The position numbers and the translations under genes were made by a program. From contig NZ_FOPM01000006.1 of the NCBI RefSeq assembly GCF_900113485.1, positions 1 through 64,000 on the forward strand: 64,000 nt of DNA, given 5' to 3'. How positions within the stretch are numbered: position 1 is the first letter of the stretch; every line of letters begins with the position of its first letter. The stretch comes from Methylobacterium gossipiicola. GTDB lineage: Bacteria > Pseudomonadota > Alphaproteobacteria > Rhizobiales > Beijerinckiaceae. This document shows positions 16,722-24,495 of this stretch, piece after piece. The notes under the pieces are model-generated. The model was not told the DNA's origin and made no database searches. It saw only the letters and a program-made list of their open reading frames with translations.

Positions 16722-17771
16722 TCACCCGTAGCGGGAGCCCCGCACCAGCGCGTCGGCGAAGCGTTCGGATAATCCCGGGTCGTCGATGCGGTCCACCATC
16801 TCCGGGCGTGCCACGATGCTGTCGATGTTCGTGAAGACCGACCCGACCTTCGGGTTCCGGTGCAGGTTCCGCACGGCCATGGCGACGCAGAAGGGTCCGT
16901 GGAGGTCGTCGCGGAACATGTCGGCGAGGGCCGCCATGTAGCCGGGAAGCGCCTTGCCGAAGTCGCGCACCGTCACGCGTTCGTGGTCGGCATGGAAGGG
17001 GTGCACGACCTGGACGTACAGCGACCAGTCGGAATCGACGAAAACGCGCGTGATCGAGCGGTTCTCGCGAAAGGTGAGCTCCAGGGCCTCATAGCCGTCC
17101 TGGCACGCCTGGAGCACCGTCCCGCGCCCATGGAACAGCGGAGCCCCCCGCAACGCGCCGGTGCCGCGATGGAATGCCGGACGCCCCGCCTCGTAGCGCT
17201 CCTCCGGGATGACGGACAGGTGGAAGGTCGGGCCGTCCTCCTGCATCAGCTTGCGCTCGACGCAGCGGGCGTCCTCGCGTTCCCAGAGCGCGACGGCATC
17301 CCGGGCGAACCGCTCCTCCGGCGTGAACAGCGCCCGCACCTCGTCGCGGGTCAGAGGCGTGTTCCGGGCGCCGGTGCGAGTGAGGAACCCGCCGGTGATG
17401 CGGTTCTGGAAGGCGCGGCGCCCATGCCATGGCACGTGCAGGACGGCGACGAAGCCGTCGTCGACCTCGAAGGAGCTCATCGACAGCCGAAGCGGTCGCG
17501 GGTCGATGTTGTCGAGCAGGACCGAGGTGAGGCGACGCTCGAACGCGTCGCGGTCCTCCCTGATCGGCTCGAAGTGGCGGAAGCGGCCCTTCTCCTCAGC
17601 GACGCCGATCACGAGGTAGCCCGGCCCGGCAGTCAGCATGGCCACCACGTCGTCGACGAGCTTGGTCTTGCCGCGGTCGCCGTCGAGGTCGACCCGCTGC
17701 TTGAAGTCGAGATTCGCGGCCTCGACCACGCTCCCTTTCTCGATCCCTTCCCGGGTCGGCACCGATGGCAT
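16722..17771 (-). CDS. AlbA_2/Schlafen-type putative nucleic-acid-binding protein
   Basis: The protein is about 349 aa (371 if the ATG at 17837 is used). The first ~150 residues match the AlbA_2 pattern: VVEAANLDFKQRVDLDGDRG, then VDDVVAMLTAGPGYLVIGVA, FVAVLHVPWH and GGFLTRTGARNTPL. AlbA_2 domains occur in Schlafen-like RNases and in many phage-defence genes. The C-terminal ~200 residues, including FRENRSITRVFVDSDWSLYV, are unassigned. It is 127 bp downstream of the HExxH gene on the same strand and may belong to the same unit. Confidence 0.65.
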   Translation of the reverse strand: MPSVPTREGIEKGSVVEAANLDFKQRVDLDGDRGKTKLVDDVVAMLTAGPGYLVIGVAEEKGRFRHFEPIREDRDAFERRLTSVLLDNIDPRPLRLSMSSFEVDDGFVAVLHVPWHGRRAFQNRITGGFLTRTGARNTPLTRDEVRALFTPEERFARDAVALWEREDARCVERKLMQEDGPTFHLSVIPEERYEAGRPAFHRGTGALRGAPLFHGRGTVLQACQDGYEALELTFRENRSITRVFVDSDWSLYVQVVHPFHADHERVTVRDFGKALPGYMAALADMFRDDLHGPFCVAMAVRNLHRNPKVGSVFTNIDSIVARPEMVDRIDDPGLSERFADALVRGSRYG

Positions 17772-17898
17772 GGGTAAGGTCACTGGCACCTCGTCATCGC
17801 ATCCATCCTGTCGCGTCCGGCCCCTGTTCGAGAGCATCGTCGCGTCCGTCCGGCGAACCGCCGACGCCGATGCGGGGCGGAAGAAGGACCGCCCGCGG

Positions 17899-18492
17899 TC
17901 ATCGACGGAACGGGGAACATAGCGCGCCCGCCAGCCCGGCCGGCAACCCCGGGACGATCCGGCCGAGTTCGTCCTCGGTCAGGTCGCGCAGGTCCGGGTA
18001 CAGCGCGCGGACCGAGCGGACGGCATCTTGCGCAAACGCTTCCAGGCAAGCGACCTTCCCGGCGGCGGCGAGGTACGAGGGGTGGGAGACGGTCGCCGGG
18101 AGGCCGACGGCCGCCACGGTTTCCTGCTGGAAGACGGTCGCCACCCCCTCCTCAAGCACGTTGGCCTTGGCATGGGTCGGGGAGGGGCCGAGCAGGTGCA
18201 CGACCTCGTGGGCGAGCTGGAAGTAGGCCTCGGCCGGGGAGGCGGCGGCGGCGGCCGTCAGCCGGATGCCGACGTGGAAGGGCCGGTTCGCCGGGTAGTA
18301 GGTCGTAGGTGCCTCGACGTCGGCGAACTCCAGCCCCGTGAAGAACCACCGCGGATCGCGCGGCCCGAACCGGGCCTCGGCCCTTTCCATCAGCCAGCTC
18401 GTCACGTCGGACCAGGAGGCGGTCCAGCCCGCTCCGTCGACATCGTCCGCGAACGCGCCGAGCACGGTTCCGCGGCTTGCGGGGATGCGCAT
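17899..18492 (-). CDS. HExxH metalloprotease-like protein
   Basis: The protein is 197 aa from MRIPASRGTV. Residues ~100-130 contain FQLAHEVVHLLGP, an HExxH zinc site, and LEEGVATVFQQ about 15 residues later, where the Glu is the probable third ligand, as in gluzincin-type peptidases. No signal peptide is present, so it acts in the cytoplasm. Small HExxH proteins in islands often act as regulators or toxins activated by signals, which is inference here. The frame extends to 18591, but the ATG at 18492 gives a more protein-like N-terminus. It is divergent from the gene at 18619. Confidence 0.6.
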   Translation of the reverse strand: MRIPASRGTVLGAFADDVDGAGWTASWSDVTSWLMERAEARFGPRDPRWFFTGLEFADVEAPTTYYPANRPFHVGIRLTAAAAASPAEAYFQLAHEVVHLLGPSPTHAKANVLEEGVATVFQQETVAAVGLPATVSHPSYLAAAGKVACLEAFAQDAVRSVRALYPDLRDLTEDELGRIVPGLPAGLAGALCSPFRR

Positions 18493-18618
18493 GTCAGGCT
18501 TCTTCCCGGTAGGTCCACCGAAGGACGGGGGGCATCCGTGAGGCCGGGTCGCCGCGTGGACGGCGACCGGCCGTATGGATAAAGGGTTCACCTAACGTTC
18601 CAACAAGAGGTATCCAAG

Positions 18619-19293
18619 GTGGCGCGCGCATCCCGTCGACTGGAACGCCGGTCGGACTTCGAGTTCTTCGTCCGCGAGGCCCCGGCGACGTTCCGGCGCC
18701 TTGCCGACGCGGACCCGCGGAATGCGTTCTTCGATCCGGTCTACCGCCTGTGCATCACGCCCGGCGGTGCAATGGGCGGCATCGACCGGCGCATGCTGGA
18801 GGTCTTCTACGGTTCCCGTCCGTTCGAGGCCGTGCGTGAGTTCGTGCCGCGGCAGGACCGGTTTCCCTCGGTCCAGGAGCGTCTCCTGGCGGAGAACGGC
18901 GCGCGCCTCGTCTACCAGCGCGTCGACAACGGGACGGTCATGTGCACCTTGGAGCCGGCGAGGTCGGAAGGGTTCCGCAGGCCCGAGGACGCGATCCTCC
19001 TGGAATGGGTCCGCCGGTCGCACGTCCTCACGGGGGAAAGCCTGCCCGCGCGGCACTGGCGGGCGTTCGTGTCGTACATGGAGTGCACCAGCCTGGAAGG
19101 TGAACCGAGCCTCGGGGACCGCGTTCGTGTATGGTGGCTGTTGGCGACCCGGCGGCTGGTCGTGGCCGGGGTCGAACGGACGCCGCTTTACCGGCGGGTC
19201 CTGCTGGAGGTGGCCAAGTTCTCCGCGACCGTCGGCCTGAGCGGGTTCCTGCTCAAGGTGGTGGAGGTGTGGTTCGCGACGCCGAAGCCATGA
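18619..19293 (+). CDS. Hypothetical protein with C-terminal membrane segment
   Basis: The protein is 224 aa, beginning MARASRRLERRSDFEFFVRE. The body is mixed alpha/beta with several Arg/Glu-rich helices. Near the C-terminus a hydrophobic stretch (KFSATVGLSGFLLKVVEVWF, about residues 199-218) could insert in or associate with the membrane. I recognise no family. It is divergent from the HExxH gene with only about 126 bp between the starts, so the two may share regulation. A membrane-anchored partner of the AlbA_2/HExxH genes is possible but unproven. Confidence 0.55.
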   Translation: MARASRRLERRSDFEFFVREAPATFRRLADADPRNAFFDPVYRLCITPGGAMGGIDRRMLEVFYGSRPFEAVREFVPRQDRFPSVQERLLAENGARLVYQRVDNGTVMCTLEPARSEGFRRPEDAILLEWVRRSHVLTGESLPARHWRAFVSYMECTSLEGEPSLGDRVRVWWLLATRRLVVAGVERTPLYRRVLLEVAKFSATVGLSGFLLKVVEVWFATPKP

Positions 19294-19330
19294 GGGCGCC
19301 GGGATCGCGAGCCGGGCCTGCACGCCATCT

Positions 19331-19497
19331 GTCGGGAAACCGTCGGGAGGGGCCTGGCCTTCGAGGGGATCCTTGTTCATGGGTAAGAAACTAATCGGAT
19401 CTAACCCGTTGATTTTGATGCGAGCGGGTTTGGTCTGATCGGCTTCAATTCGATCCGCTTCCCTCGGGAATATCCTAACCGTCGGGAAACCGTCGGG
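19331..19497. repeat. 17-bp direct repeat, copies 150 bp apart
   Basis: GTCGGGAAACCGTCGGG occurs at 19331-19347 and 19481-19497 in the non-coding stretch between two convergent genes. Each copy contains GTCGGG twice, and both share the CGGGAAAC core of the KfrA-gene palindrome at 9284-9328, which suggests sites for the same or a related DNA-binding protein. Confidence 0.6.
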
Positions 19498-19544
19498 TCA
19501 TTTTTGGCCCTGCGAAAGCGTTAGCGAGGCTGATCCCGCCCCTG

Positions 19545-20225
19545 TCATAGCTCGGCCGCGTACCAGCGTCTTCCCTCGCACTGGGCTAGGCCGGCGCCTC
19601 GCAAAACGGCCTTGGCCGTCTCGGCAGTACCGGATTTGATGCCGGCACCCTCAAGCGCTGCCGCCAAGTCGCCACTGGCGATGCCCGATGCTCCGGCCTC
19701 CTTCAGGACCGCCAACACCACCTTCATCGCCTCCGCGGCCTTGGTCCCGGCAGGCGCGGTTCCGTCAGCGCGGGCATCAGGACGGGAAGCCTCCGCCAGG
19801 GCGACGATCTTCTCCAGACTTCGACCTTGCCGCCCGACGGCCGCGACCAGGTCCGCAATCGTCGCCGACCCCCGGACGACGGGGGCCACAGCCCCACCCC
19901 GTGTATCGGCCCGATCCTTGCGGCCATCCGAGGCCGCGTCCGTCCCTTGCGGCAACAGCGCCTCCCATGCTCGGATCAGCTTCGGTCCCATGCGCCGGAA
20001 CGCGTCGCCGGCAGGTGTCAGCAACCCGGACCTTCGGACCCGGACCTCGAAGAACGGGATGCCACCCAGTGCCGTCTCCACGCGGTCGATGGCCGCCATC
20101 ACGACCGCGCGCCTGACCTTGAACGCCACCGCACTTCGCTCCAACGCTCCGCGACCCGCGAGATGGGCCTCGTGGACCGCCCGGCAGGCCATCCGAAAAT
20201 CGATCAGTGAAACGCGGACGTCCAT
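19545..20225 (-). CDS. LysR-type winged-helix protein without effector domain
   Basis: The protein is about 226 aa from ATG 20225 (an in-frame TTG exists at 20264). Residues ~8-85 follow the LysR DNA-binding pattern: a helix-turn-helix (FKVRRAVVMAAIDRVETALG), then IPFFEVRVRRSGLLTPAGDA, the wing and linker. The usual LysR substrate-binding domain is absent. Instead an Ala/Arg linker leads to a second small winged-helix-like segment at the C-terminus (VVLAVLKEAGASGIASGDLA, ending GRRWYAAEL). The array of TTGTTGG heptamers lies immediately upstream, which suggests autoregulation or a plasmid-style control role. Confidence 0.6.
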   Translation of the reverse strand: MDVRVSLIDFRMACRAVHEAHLAGRGALERSAVAFKVRRAVVMAAIDRVETALGGIPFFEVRVRRSGLLTPAGDAFRRMGPKLIRAWEALLPQGTDAASDGRKDRADTRGGAVAPVVRGSATIADLVAAVGRQGRSLEKIVALAEASRPDARADGTAPAGTKAAEAMKVVLAVLKEAGASGIASGDLAAALEGAGIKSGTAETAKAVLRGAGLAQCEGRRWYAAEL

Positions 20226-20323
20226 GCCGGCAAGCGTGGAGGAGCTTCCTTGCGAAACCCCCAACGGGGTGGCGATGGGTGCAGGACGGGACCTCGTCCG
20301 CCTCGGTCAAACCGGACGAGAGC

Positions 20324-20477
20324 TTGTTGGTCATCCTCGAACAAACCCGCTCGCTTTTGTTTCCTATCCGCCAACAAAGCACAGGCATCTTGTTGGCGCA
20401 ATGCGAACAAATCGGAAGAGCGCTTGTTGGCGAGACGCGAATTAAAACCGGTGGCTTAGGTCCGGGTTCGCCAACAA
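20324..20477. repeat. Cluster of five TTGTTGG/CCAACAA heptamers
   Basis: TTGTTGG occurs at 20324-20330, 20390-20396 and 20424-20430; CCAACAA at 20371-20377 and 20471-20477. Several copies extend to CTTGTTGGCG or CGCCAACAAA. Five copies in 154 bp of GC-rich DNA is well above chance. The cluster is the upstream region of the LysR-HTH gene, so these are candidate operator or iteron-like sites. Confidence 0.6.
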
Positions 20478-20505
20478 ACACGACGAAGGACGCCTGTGCA
20501 GAGGC

Positions 20506-21417
20506 TCAGGCGACGACGAAGATCCTGACCCCGAGCCTGATCGCAATCGCCTTGACGTTCCCCGACGGCCGACGGCCGAGGACGAGCACCGCCTCCGCCT
20601 GCGGCAACCGCCCCCTGACCAGCAGAAGCGCTCGAAGCGTCGCGCGATACTTTACGGCCTGGAACACGCCTTTCGCATGCTCGTGGTCCGGGGCGTCGGC
20701 GGTTTTCACCTCCACCGCCAGGTGAAATCCAGACCGTGATTTGAAGAGGACATCGACCCTGTCGCCGGACGGAAGTTGCGCCTCGGACCGACCTTTCGGG
20801 AACCGGCCGTAGTCGGCGAAGAACGACGGCATCGATCTTACGCGTTCCTTCAATGCGCGGTGCGCCGCGCTTTCCGCGCCCCCCGGCATCCGTCCCGTCC
20901 CGCTGGGTACGGCAAGAGGTTCGTCATGCCTCATGATCGACGGAGGGACATGCAGTCCCAGGCTACCGGCAACCCTTCGCCAGCCCTCGAAGGCGTGCAC
21001 CGCATCGATGGTGGCAAGAGCCAACGACCGACGCCCGGCTACGCCCGACCCGCCCTTCGACCGTCCGGCGGCTCTGCGCAGATAGTAGTCGGCGCCGCGA
21101 CCCGGTACGCCGGACTTGTTGACCAGGATGGCGTTCAGCGGCGGGATCCTCTCGCCGAGCTCCCGCTCCAAGGCGGCGCAGACGTCGCCTATGCGCCCGG
21201 CCGGGCGCCCGTAGATCGGTAGCACCGGCATGCGCGCCCTGCCGTGCGCCTCATGGAGTGTCTCGTCGAGTTCCGAGTAGGTGACCGTCCGACCGTCGAT
21301 GGCGCAACGCAACAGGAACGGCATCGCCAGTCGAGCGGTCGTCTTGGTCCAGTTGTCCGGATCCACGTCGAAGAGTATGTCCGCCGCCAGCATGCCGCCT
21401 CTAACGCCGTCGACCAT
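20506..21417 (-). CDS. PD-(D/E)XK nuclease-like protein
   Basis: The protein is 303 aa. The C-terminal ~120 residues contain PSGDRVDVLFKSRSGFHLAV followed directly by EVKTADA: the Asp and E-x-K of a PD-(D/E)XK nuclease site, with AKGVFQAVKYRATLRALLLV as the expected following helix and strand. The N-terminal part (TVTYSELDETLHEAHGRARM, then PPLNAILVNKSGVPGRGADY) looks like a small helical domain seen before such nucleases. A restriction-type or defence role is likely by family and context; no methyltransferase partner is adjacent. The start ATG at 21417 has no better alternative. Confidence 0.65.
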   Translation of the reverse strand: MVDGVRGGMLAADILFDVDPDNWTKTTARLAMPFLLRCAIDGRTVTYSELDETLHEAHGRARMPVLPIYGRPAGRIGDVCAALERELGERIPPLNAILVNKSGVPGRGADYYLRRAAGRSKGGSGVAGRRSLALATIDAVHAFEGWRRVAGSLGLHVPPSIMRHDEPLAVPSGTGRMPGGAESAAHRALKERVRSMPSFFADYGRFPKGRSEAQLPSGDRVDVLFKSRSGFHLAVEVKTADAPDHEHAKGVFQAVKYRATLRALLLVRGRLPQAEAVLVLGRRPSGNVKAIAIRLGVRIFVVA

Positions 21418-21503
21418 CCCTCAAAGGATCGATGAGGCTCGGAGGCACGGTGGCGGGGCCGATGCCGGATCGAGCATCACGGCTAGGGAGCCGTCGCGAA
21501 ACC

Positions 21504-21716
21504 CTACTTGCCCCGGTTCACGTTGTCCCTCGTCGATGCGTCCGGATTGTCGCGCGCATATTCACGTCCGTTGACGTTGACGATGTGCGTGTCGGGATGC
21601 TCGCCGCGCTTGATCTCCGCCACCACGTTCCGCCGGGGGACGTTCTGGCGCGACCCGACGTCATAGTGTTCATTGCGGCCACCCGGACCGTCGTTCCTGC
21701 CCTTGATCTTGGACAT
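21504..21716 (-). CDS. DUF3892 small protein
   Basis: The protein is 70 aa from MSKIKGRNDGPGGRNEHY. The DUF3892 pattern is seen in VPRRNVVAEIKRGEHPDTHI followed by VNVNGREYARDNPDASTRDN: an I-x-x-G strand, then V-N-G-R-x-Y and a terminal P-D-x-x-x-x-D-N. The function of the family is unknown. The Shine-Dalgarno AAGGAAAG lies 5-6 nt upstream of the ATG, so the shorter start is chosen over the long upstream frame. Confidence 0.75.
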   Translation of the reverse strand: MSKIKGRNDGPGGRNEHYDVGSRQNVPRRNVVAEIKRGEHPDTHIVNVNGREYARDNPDASTRDNVNRGK

Positions 21717-22176
21717 CGGCTCTTTCCTTCTGTTTGGGGATCGTCGGGTTTCGTCGAAGATTTTCCGAACCACCTGAATATGGGCACGAGGCGGGACATC
21801 CAAGTATCGGATCGGATCGACGCGAAATGCGCGGCAAACCTCATGGCAAAATTTCCGCACCTGAAGCCGTAATCTGGATCGCATGCGCCCAGGTTTGACG
21901 GTGGGCCGTCGAGGGCGCCGGCACTGGCTGCCGCGTTCCCAGACTCCGCCGATTAGGCGGTGGAATGCGACCATGGGACCGGGGACGGCCGCCGCAGCAC
22001 ACTTCCATTTCGGACTTCGATACAGCAGCCTTCGACACTTCGTTGCGTCGTTGGTCTGAACCATCGTTAGGTTGAACATGCCGGGCTGCTATGTTCGGCA
22101 GGTACCAAGCATCGACGCGCGGTTCCGAATTCCGGGCTGGTCGCGTCGGGTCCGGTGCCTTGGCTTATGGGCGAGC
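21717..22176. promoter_or_regulatory. Divergent intergenic region before the Argonaute gene
   Basis: This 460-bp region lies between the DUF3892 gene (leftward) and the Argonaute gene (rightward) and must hold both promoters. The open frames within it have weak third-position GC and no recognisable product. No clear RNA gene or repeat is seen. Confidence 0.35.
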
Positions 22177-24495
22177 ATGGCGTTCAAGCAGGGGGAGAGG
22201 CGGGTTCCCCGCCTCGCACTGAATGCGGTCCGGATCGCCATGCCGGCCGGAACCATACCGGCGGCGATGGTCCCCTACGAACGGGATGCCCTGCACGGGT
22301 TCCTGGATCGCGATCCCCAGGACGTGCACCCTCTCCGGATGGGTGACCGCCTTGCCGTCGTCCCCCTCACGTCCGGCGCCGACCTGCCGGCGTCGAGGCT
22401 AGGATTGAAGGCAACCGAACATCCCAATCTCGTCGCAGCGCTCGCTCGGGAGGCCGTGCTCAGGGAGTTGCTGACCCGGGCCGACAAGGGGTACCGGGTG
22501 ACCCGTCGGCGGCCGTTGATCGTCGAGTCGGGCGGCTCGGGTCGGGAGAACGTCCTACCGGATGATCTCGGGCTCCCGGAATGGCTCAAGAAGCGTTTGG
22601 TCCTTGAGTTCGATGTCCGCCCGCTCGTGCGCCGCGGGACGGTCCAGGTCGTGCTGACCTGTTCGCACCGTCTCCGCACCTTCATCGATGCCTCCGTCGC
22701 GGAGCTTCGCGAGCTCGGGGTGCCTCTCGTCGGCAAGACGGTGTCCACGGTCCGGGAGGCGTCGGACCCCAGGATCTCCGACCGGCTCGGCTACGCCGGC
22801 CGCATCCTTGCCGTCGACGACGTTGGAATCATCACCCTGGCGGATCACGAGGAAGGCCAGGACTCCGTCCCCGACGCCGAACTCTACCTGGAGCCGTCGC
22901 GGGCCAATTTCATCGCCGTCGTCACCGCGCTCACGCAGGGCCGTGCAGACGACGTTCTGAAACGCGTTGCCGACACCGAGGCCAAGTGGCACGGCGGCGC
23001 GGTCACCTTCGACACGGTTCGCAAGGCCATCGCCTGGCTGACGCAGTGCGACGCCCTCCATCTCGCCGACGGGGTGCCGCTCAGGTTCGACGGCCCGTTC
23101 GACCAGACCGTCGACGGTCCCGCGTTCCCGCGGGTCGAGAGCTTCTACAAGCCGAGGCTGCAGTTCGATCCCGGCGGCGCCTCCAACATGTCCTGGGCGC
23201 AGAAGGGCCTGGAGGAGGTAGGTCCCTACGATAGGGAGAGTTTCGCCCGGAAGAAGCTTCGGATCGCGGTCGTGTGCGAGGCAGGGTATCGCCGCAGCAT
23301 GGAAGCTGCCGTCCACGGCCTGCTGAAAGGCCTTCCGCACATCCGGAGTTCAGGGCCCAACTCGCTCGCCCCGCATCCGACTGGTCTCGTTGGGCGTTTC
23401 CGCCTCGAAGAACCGGAGGTCCGCTTCTTTCCCGCGGAAGGGAACGGCGGCACCGACTACGCCGATGCGGCCCGCGCCGCCAACGCCGACGCCGCCGGCC
23501 GGGACGAGCGGTGGGACCTCGCCCTGTTGCAGGTCTCGCGCGAGTGGCAGGATCGTCCGTACGACGACAGCCCCTATTGGATGGGTAAGGCGGCGTTCCT
23601 CAAGCAGGGAACTGTGGTCCAGGCGCTGTCCGTCGAGACGGTGCAGATGGAGGACTTCCCCTACGCCTGCGCCCTGGCGAACGTGGCCCTCGGAACATAC
23701 GCGAAGCTCGGTGGTCGTCCGTGGCTCCTGCAAGCCCCGCCCGGCAACGCGCACGAATTCGTCTTCGGCCTGGGGTCCCACGTCGAGAAGCAGGGTCGCC
23801 GGGGAGCGGGCCAGCGGGTTGTCGGCATCGCGACGATGTTCACGGCGCAGGGAACGTACCTGCTCGACAGCAGGACGTCCGCGGTGGGCTACGAGGGGCT
23901 GCCGGCGGCGCTCAGGGATGTCGTCGTCGAGGCGGTCACACGGGTTCGCAGCGACGAGGCATGGCGTCCGAACGACCCCGTCCGCCTCGTGTTCCATGCC
24001 TTCACCCAACTGGGACGCGAGACCGCGGATGCCGTCGTCGAAGCCGTCAGGGGGCTCGGCCTGGCACGGATGGACTTCGCCTTCCTCCACGTCGTCGAGG
24101 AACATCCGTTCACGGTGTTCGACCTCGAAGCCCGTACGGATACCAAGGCCGCGTTCGCGCCCGAACGCGGCCAGGCTGTCGAGTTGAGCGATCTCGAATG
24201 GCTGGTGACGCTGACCGGCCGCAAGGAGGTCAAGGGTGAGCGGCAGGGCCTGCCCGACCCGGTCCTGCTCCGGCTCCACCACCTCTCGACGTACCGGAAC
24301 ATGTACGCCCTGAGTCGCCAGGTATCGGACTTCGCCTGCCATTCATGGCGGACCTTCACGCCGTCCAGACTGCCCGTCTCGCTCGGCTACGCGGATCAAA
24401 TCGCCCGCCAGCTGTCCGGGCTCGAACGGACCCCGAACTGGGACGGGGACGCCGTCATGGGCAACCCGGTCATGCGGCGACCGTGGTTCCTATGA
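22177..24495 (+). CDS. Long prokaryotic Argonaute, probably catalytically inactive
   Basis: The protein is about 772 aa from MAFKQGERRV. The N-terminal and PAZ-like half is diverged. A MID domain follows (about 380-540) with the guide 5'-phosphate pocket motif YWMGKAAFLKQGTVVQ. The PIWI domain (about 545-772) begins FVFGLGSHVEKQGRRGAG, and continues through TYLLDSRTSAVGYEGLP and VRLVFHAFTQLGRE to RLPVSLGYADQIARQL. The DEDX catalytic positions are not conserved (GLG and HAF where active enzymes have Asp), as in the long-B clade, which senses guide-matched nucleic acid and relies on a partner effector. Frames starting at 22072/22078 are open, but codon bias begins near 22177. The stop overlaps the start of the downstream nuclease gene. 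Confidence 0.85.
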   Translation: MAFKQGERRVPRLALNAVRIAMPAGTIPAAMVPYERDALHGFLDRDPQDVHPLRMGDRLAVVPLTSGADLPASRLGLKATEHPNLVAALAREAVLRELLTRADKGYRVTRRRPLIVESGGSGRENVLPDDLGLPEWLKKRLVLEFDVRPLVRRGTVQVVLTCSHRLRTFIDASVAELRELGVPLVGKTVSTVREASDPRISDRLGYAGRILAVDDVGIITLADHEEGQDSVPDAELYLEPSRANFIAVVTALTQGRADDVLKRVADTEAKWHGGAVTFDTVRKAIAWLTQCDALHLADGVPLRFDGPFDQTVDGPAFPRVESFYKPRLQFDPGGASNMSWAQKGLEEVGPYDRESFARKKLRIAVVCEAGYRRSMEAAVHGLLKGLPHIRSSGPNSLAPHPTGLVGRFRLEEPEVRFFPAEGNGGTDYADAARAANADAAGRDERWDLALLQVSREWQDRPYDDSPYWMGKAAFLKQGTVVQALSVETVQMEDFPYACALANVALGTYAKLGGRPWLLQAPPGNAHEFVFGLGSHVEKQGRRGAGQRVVGIATMFTAQGTYLLDSRTSAVGYEGLPAALRDVVVEAVTRVRSDEAWRPNDPVRLVFHAFTQLGRETADAVVEAVRGLGLARMDFAFLHVVEEHPFTVFDLEARTDTKAAFAPERGQAVELSDLEWLVTLTGRKEVKGERQGLPDPVLLRLHHLSTYRNMYALSRQVSDFACHSWRTFTPSRLPVSLGYADQIARQLSGLERTPNWDGDAVMGNPVMRRPWFL

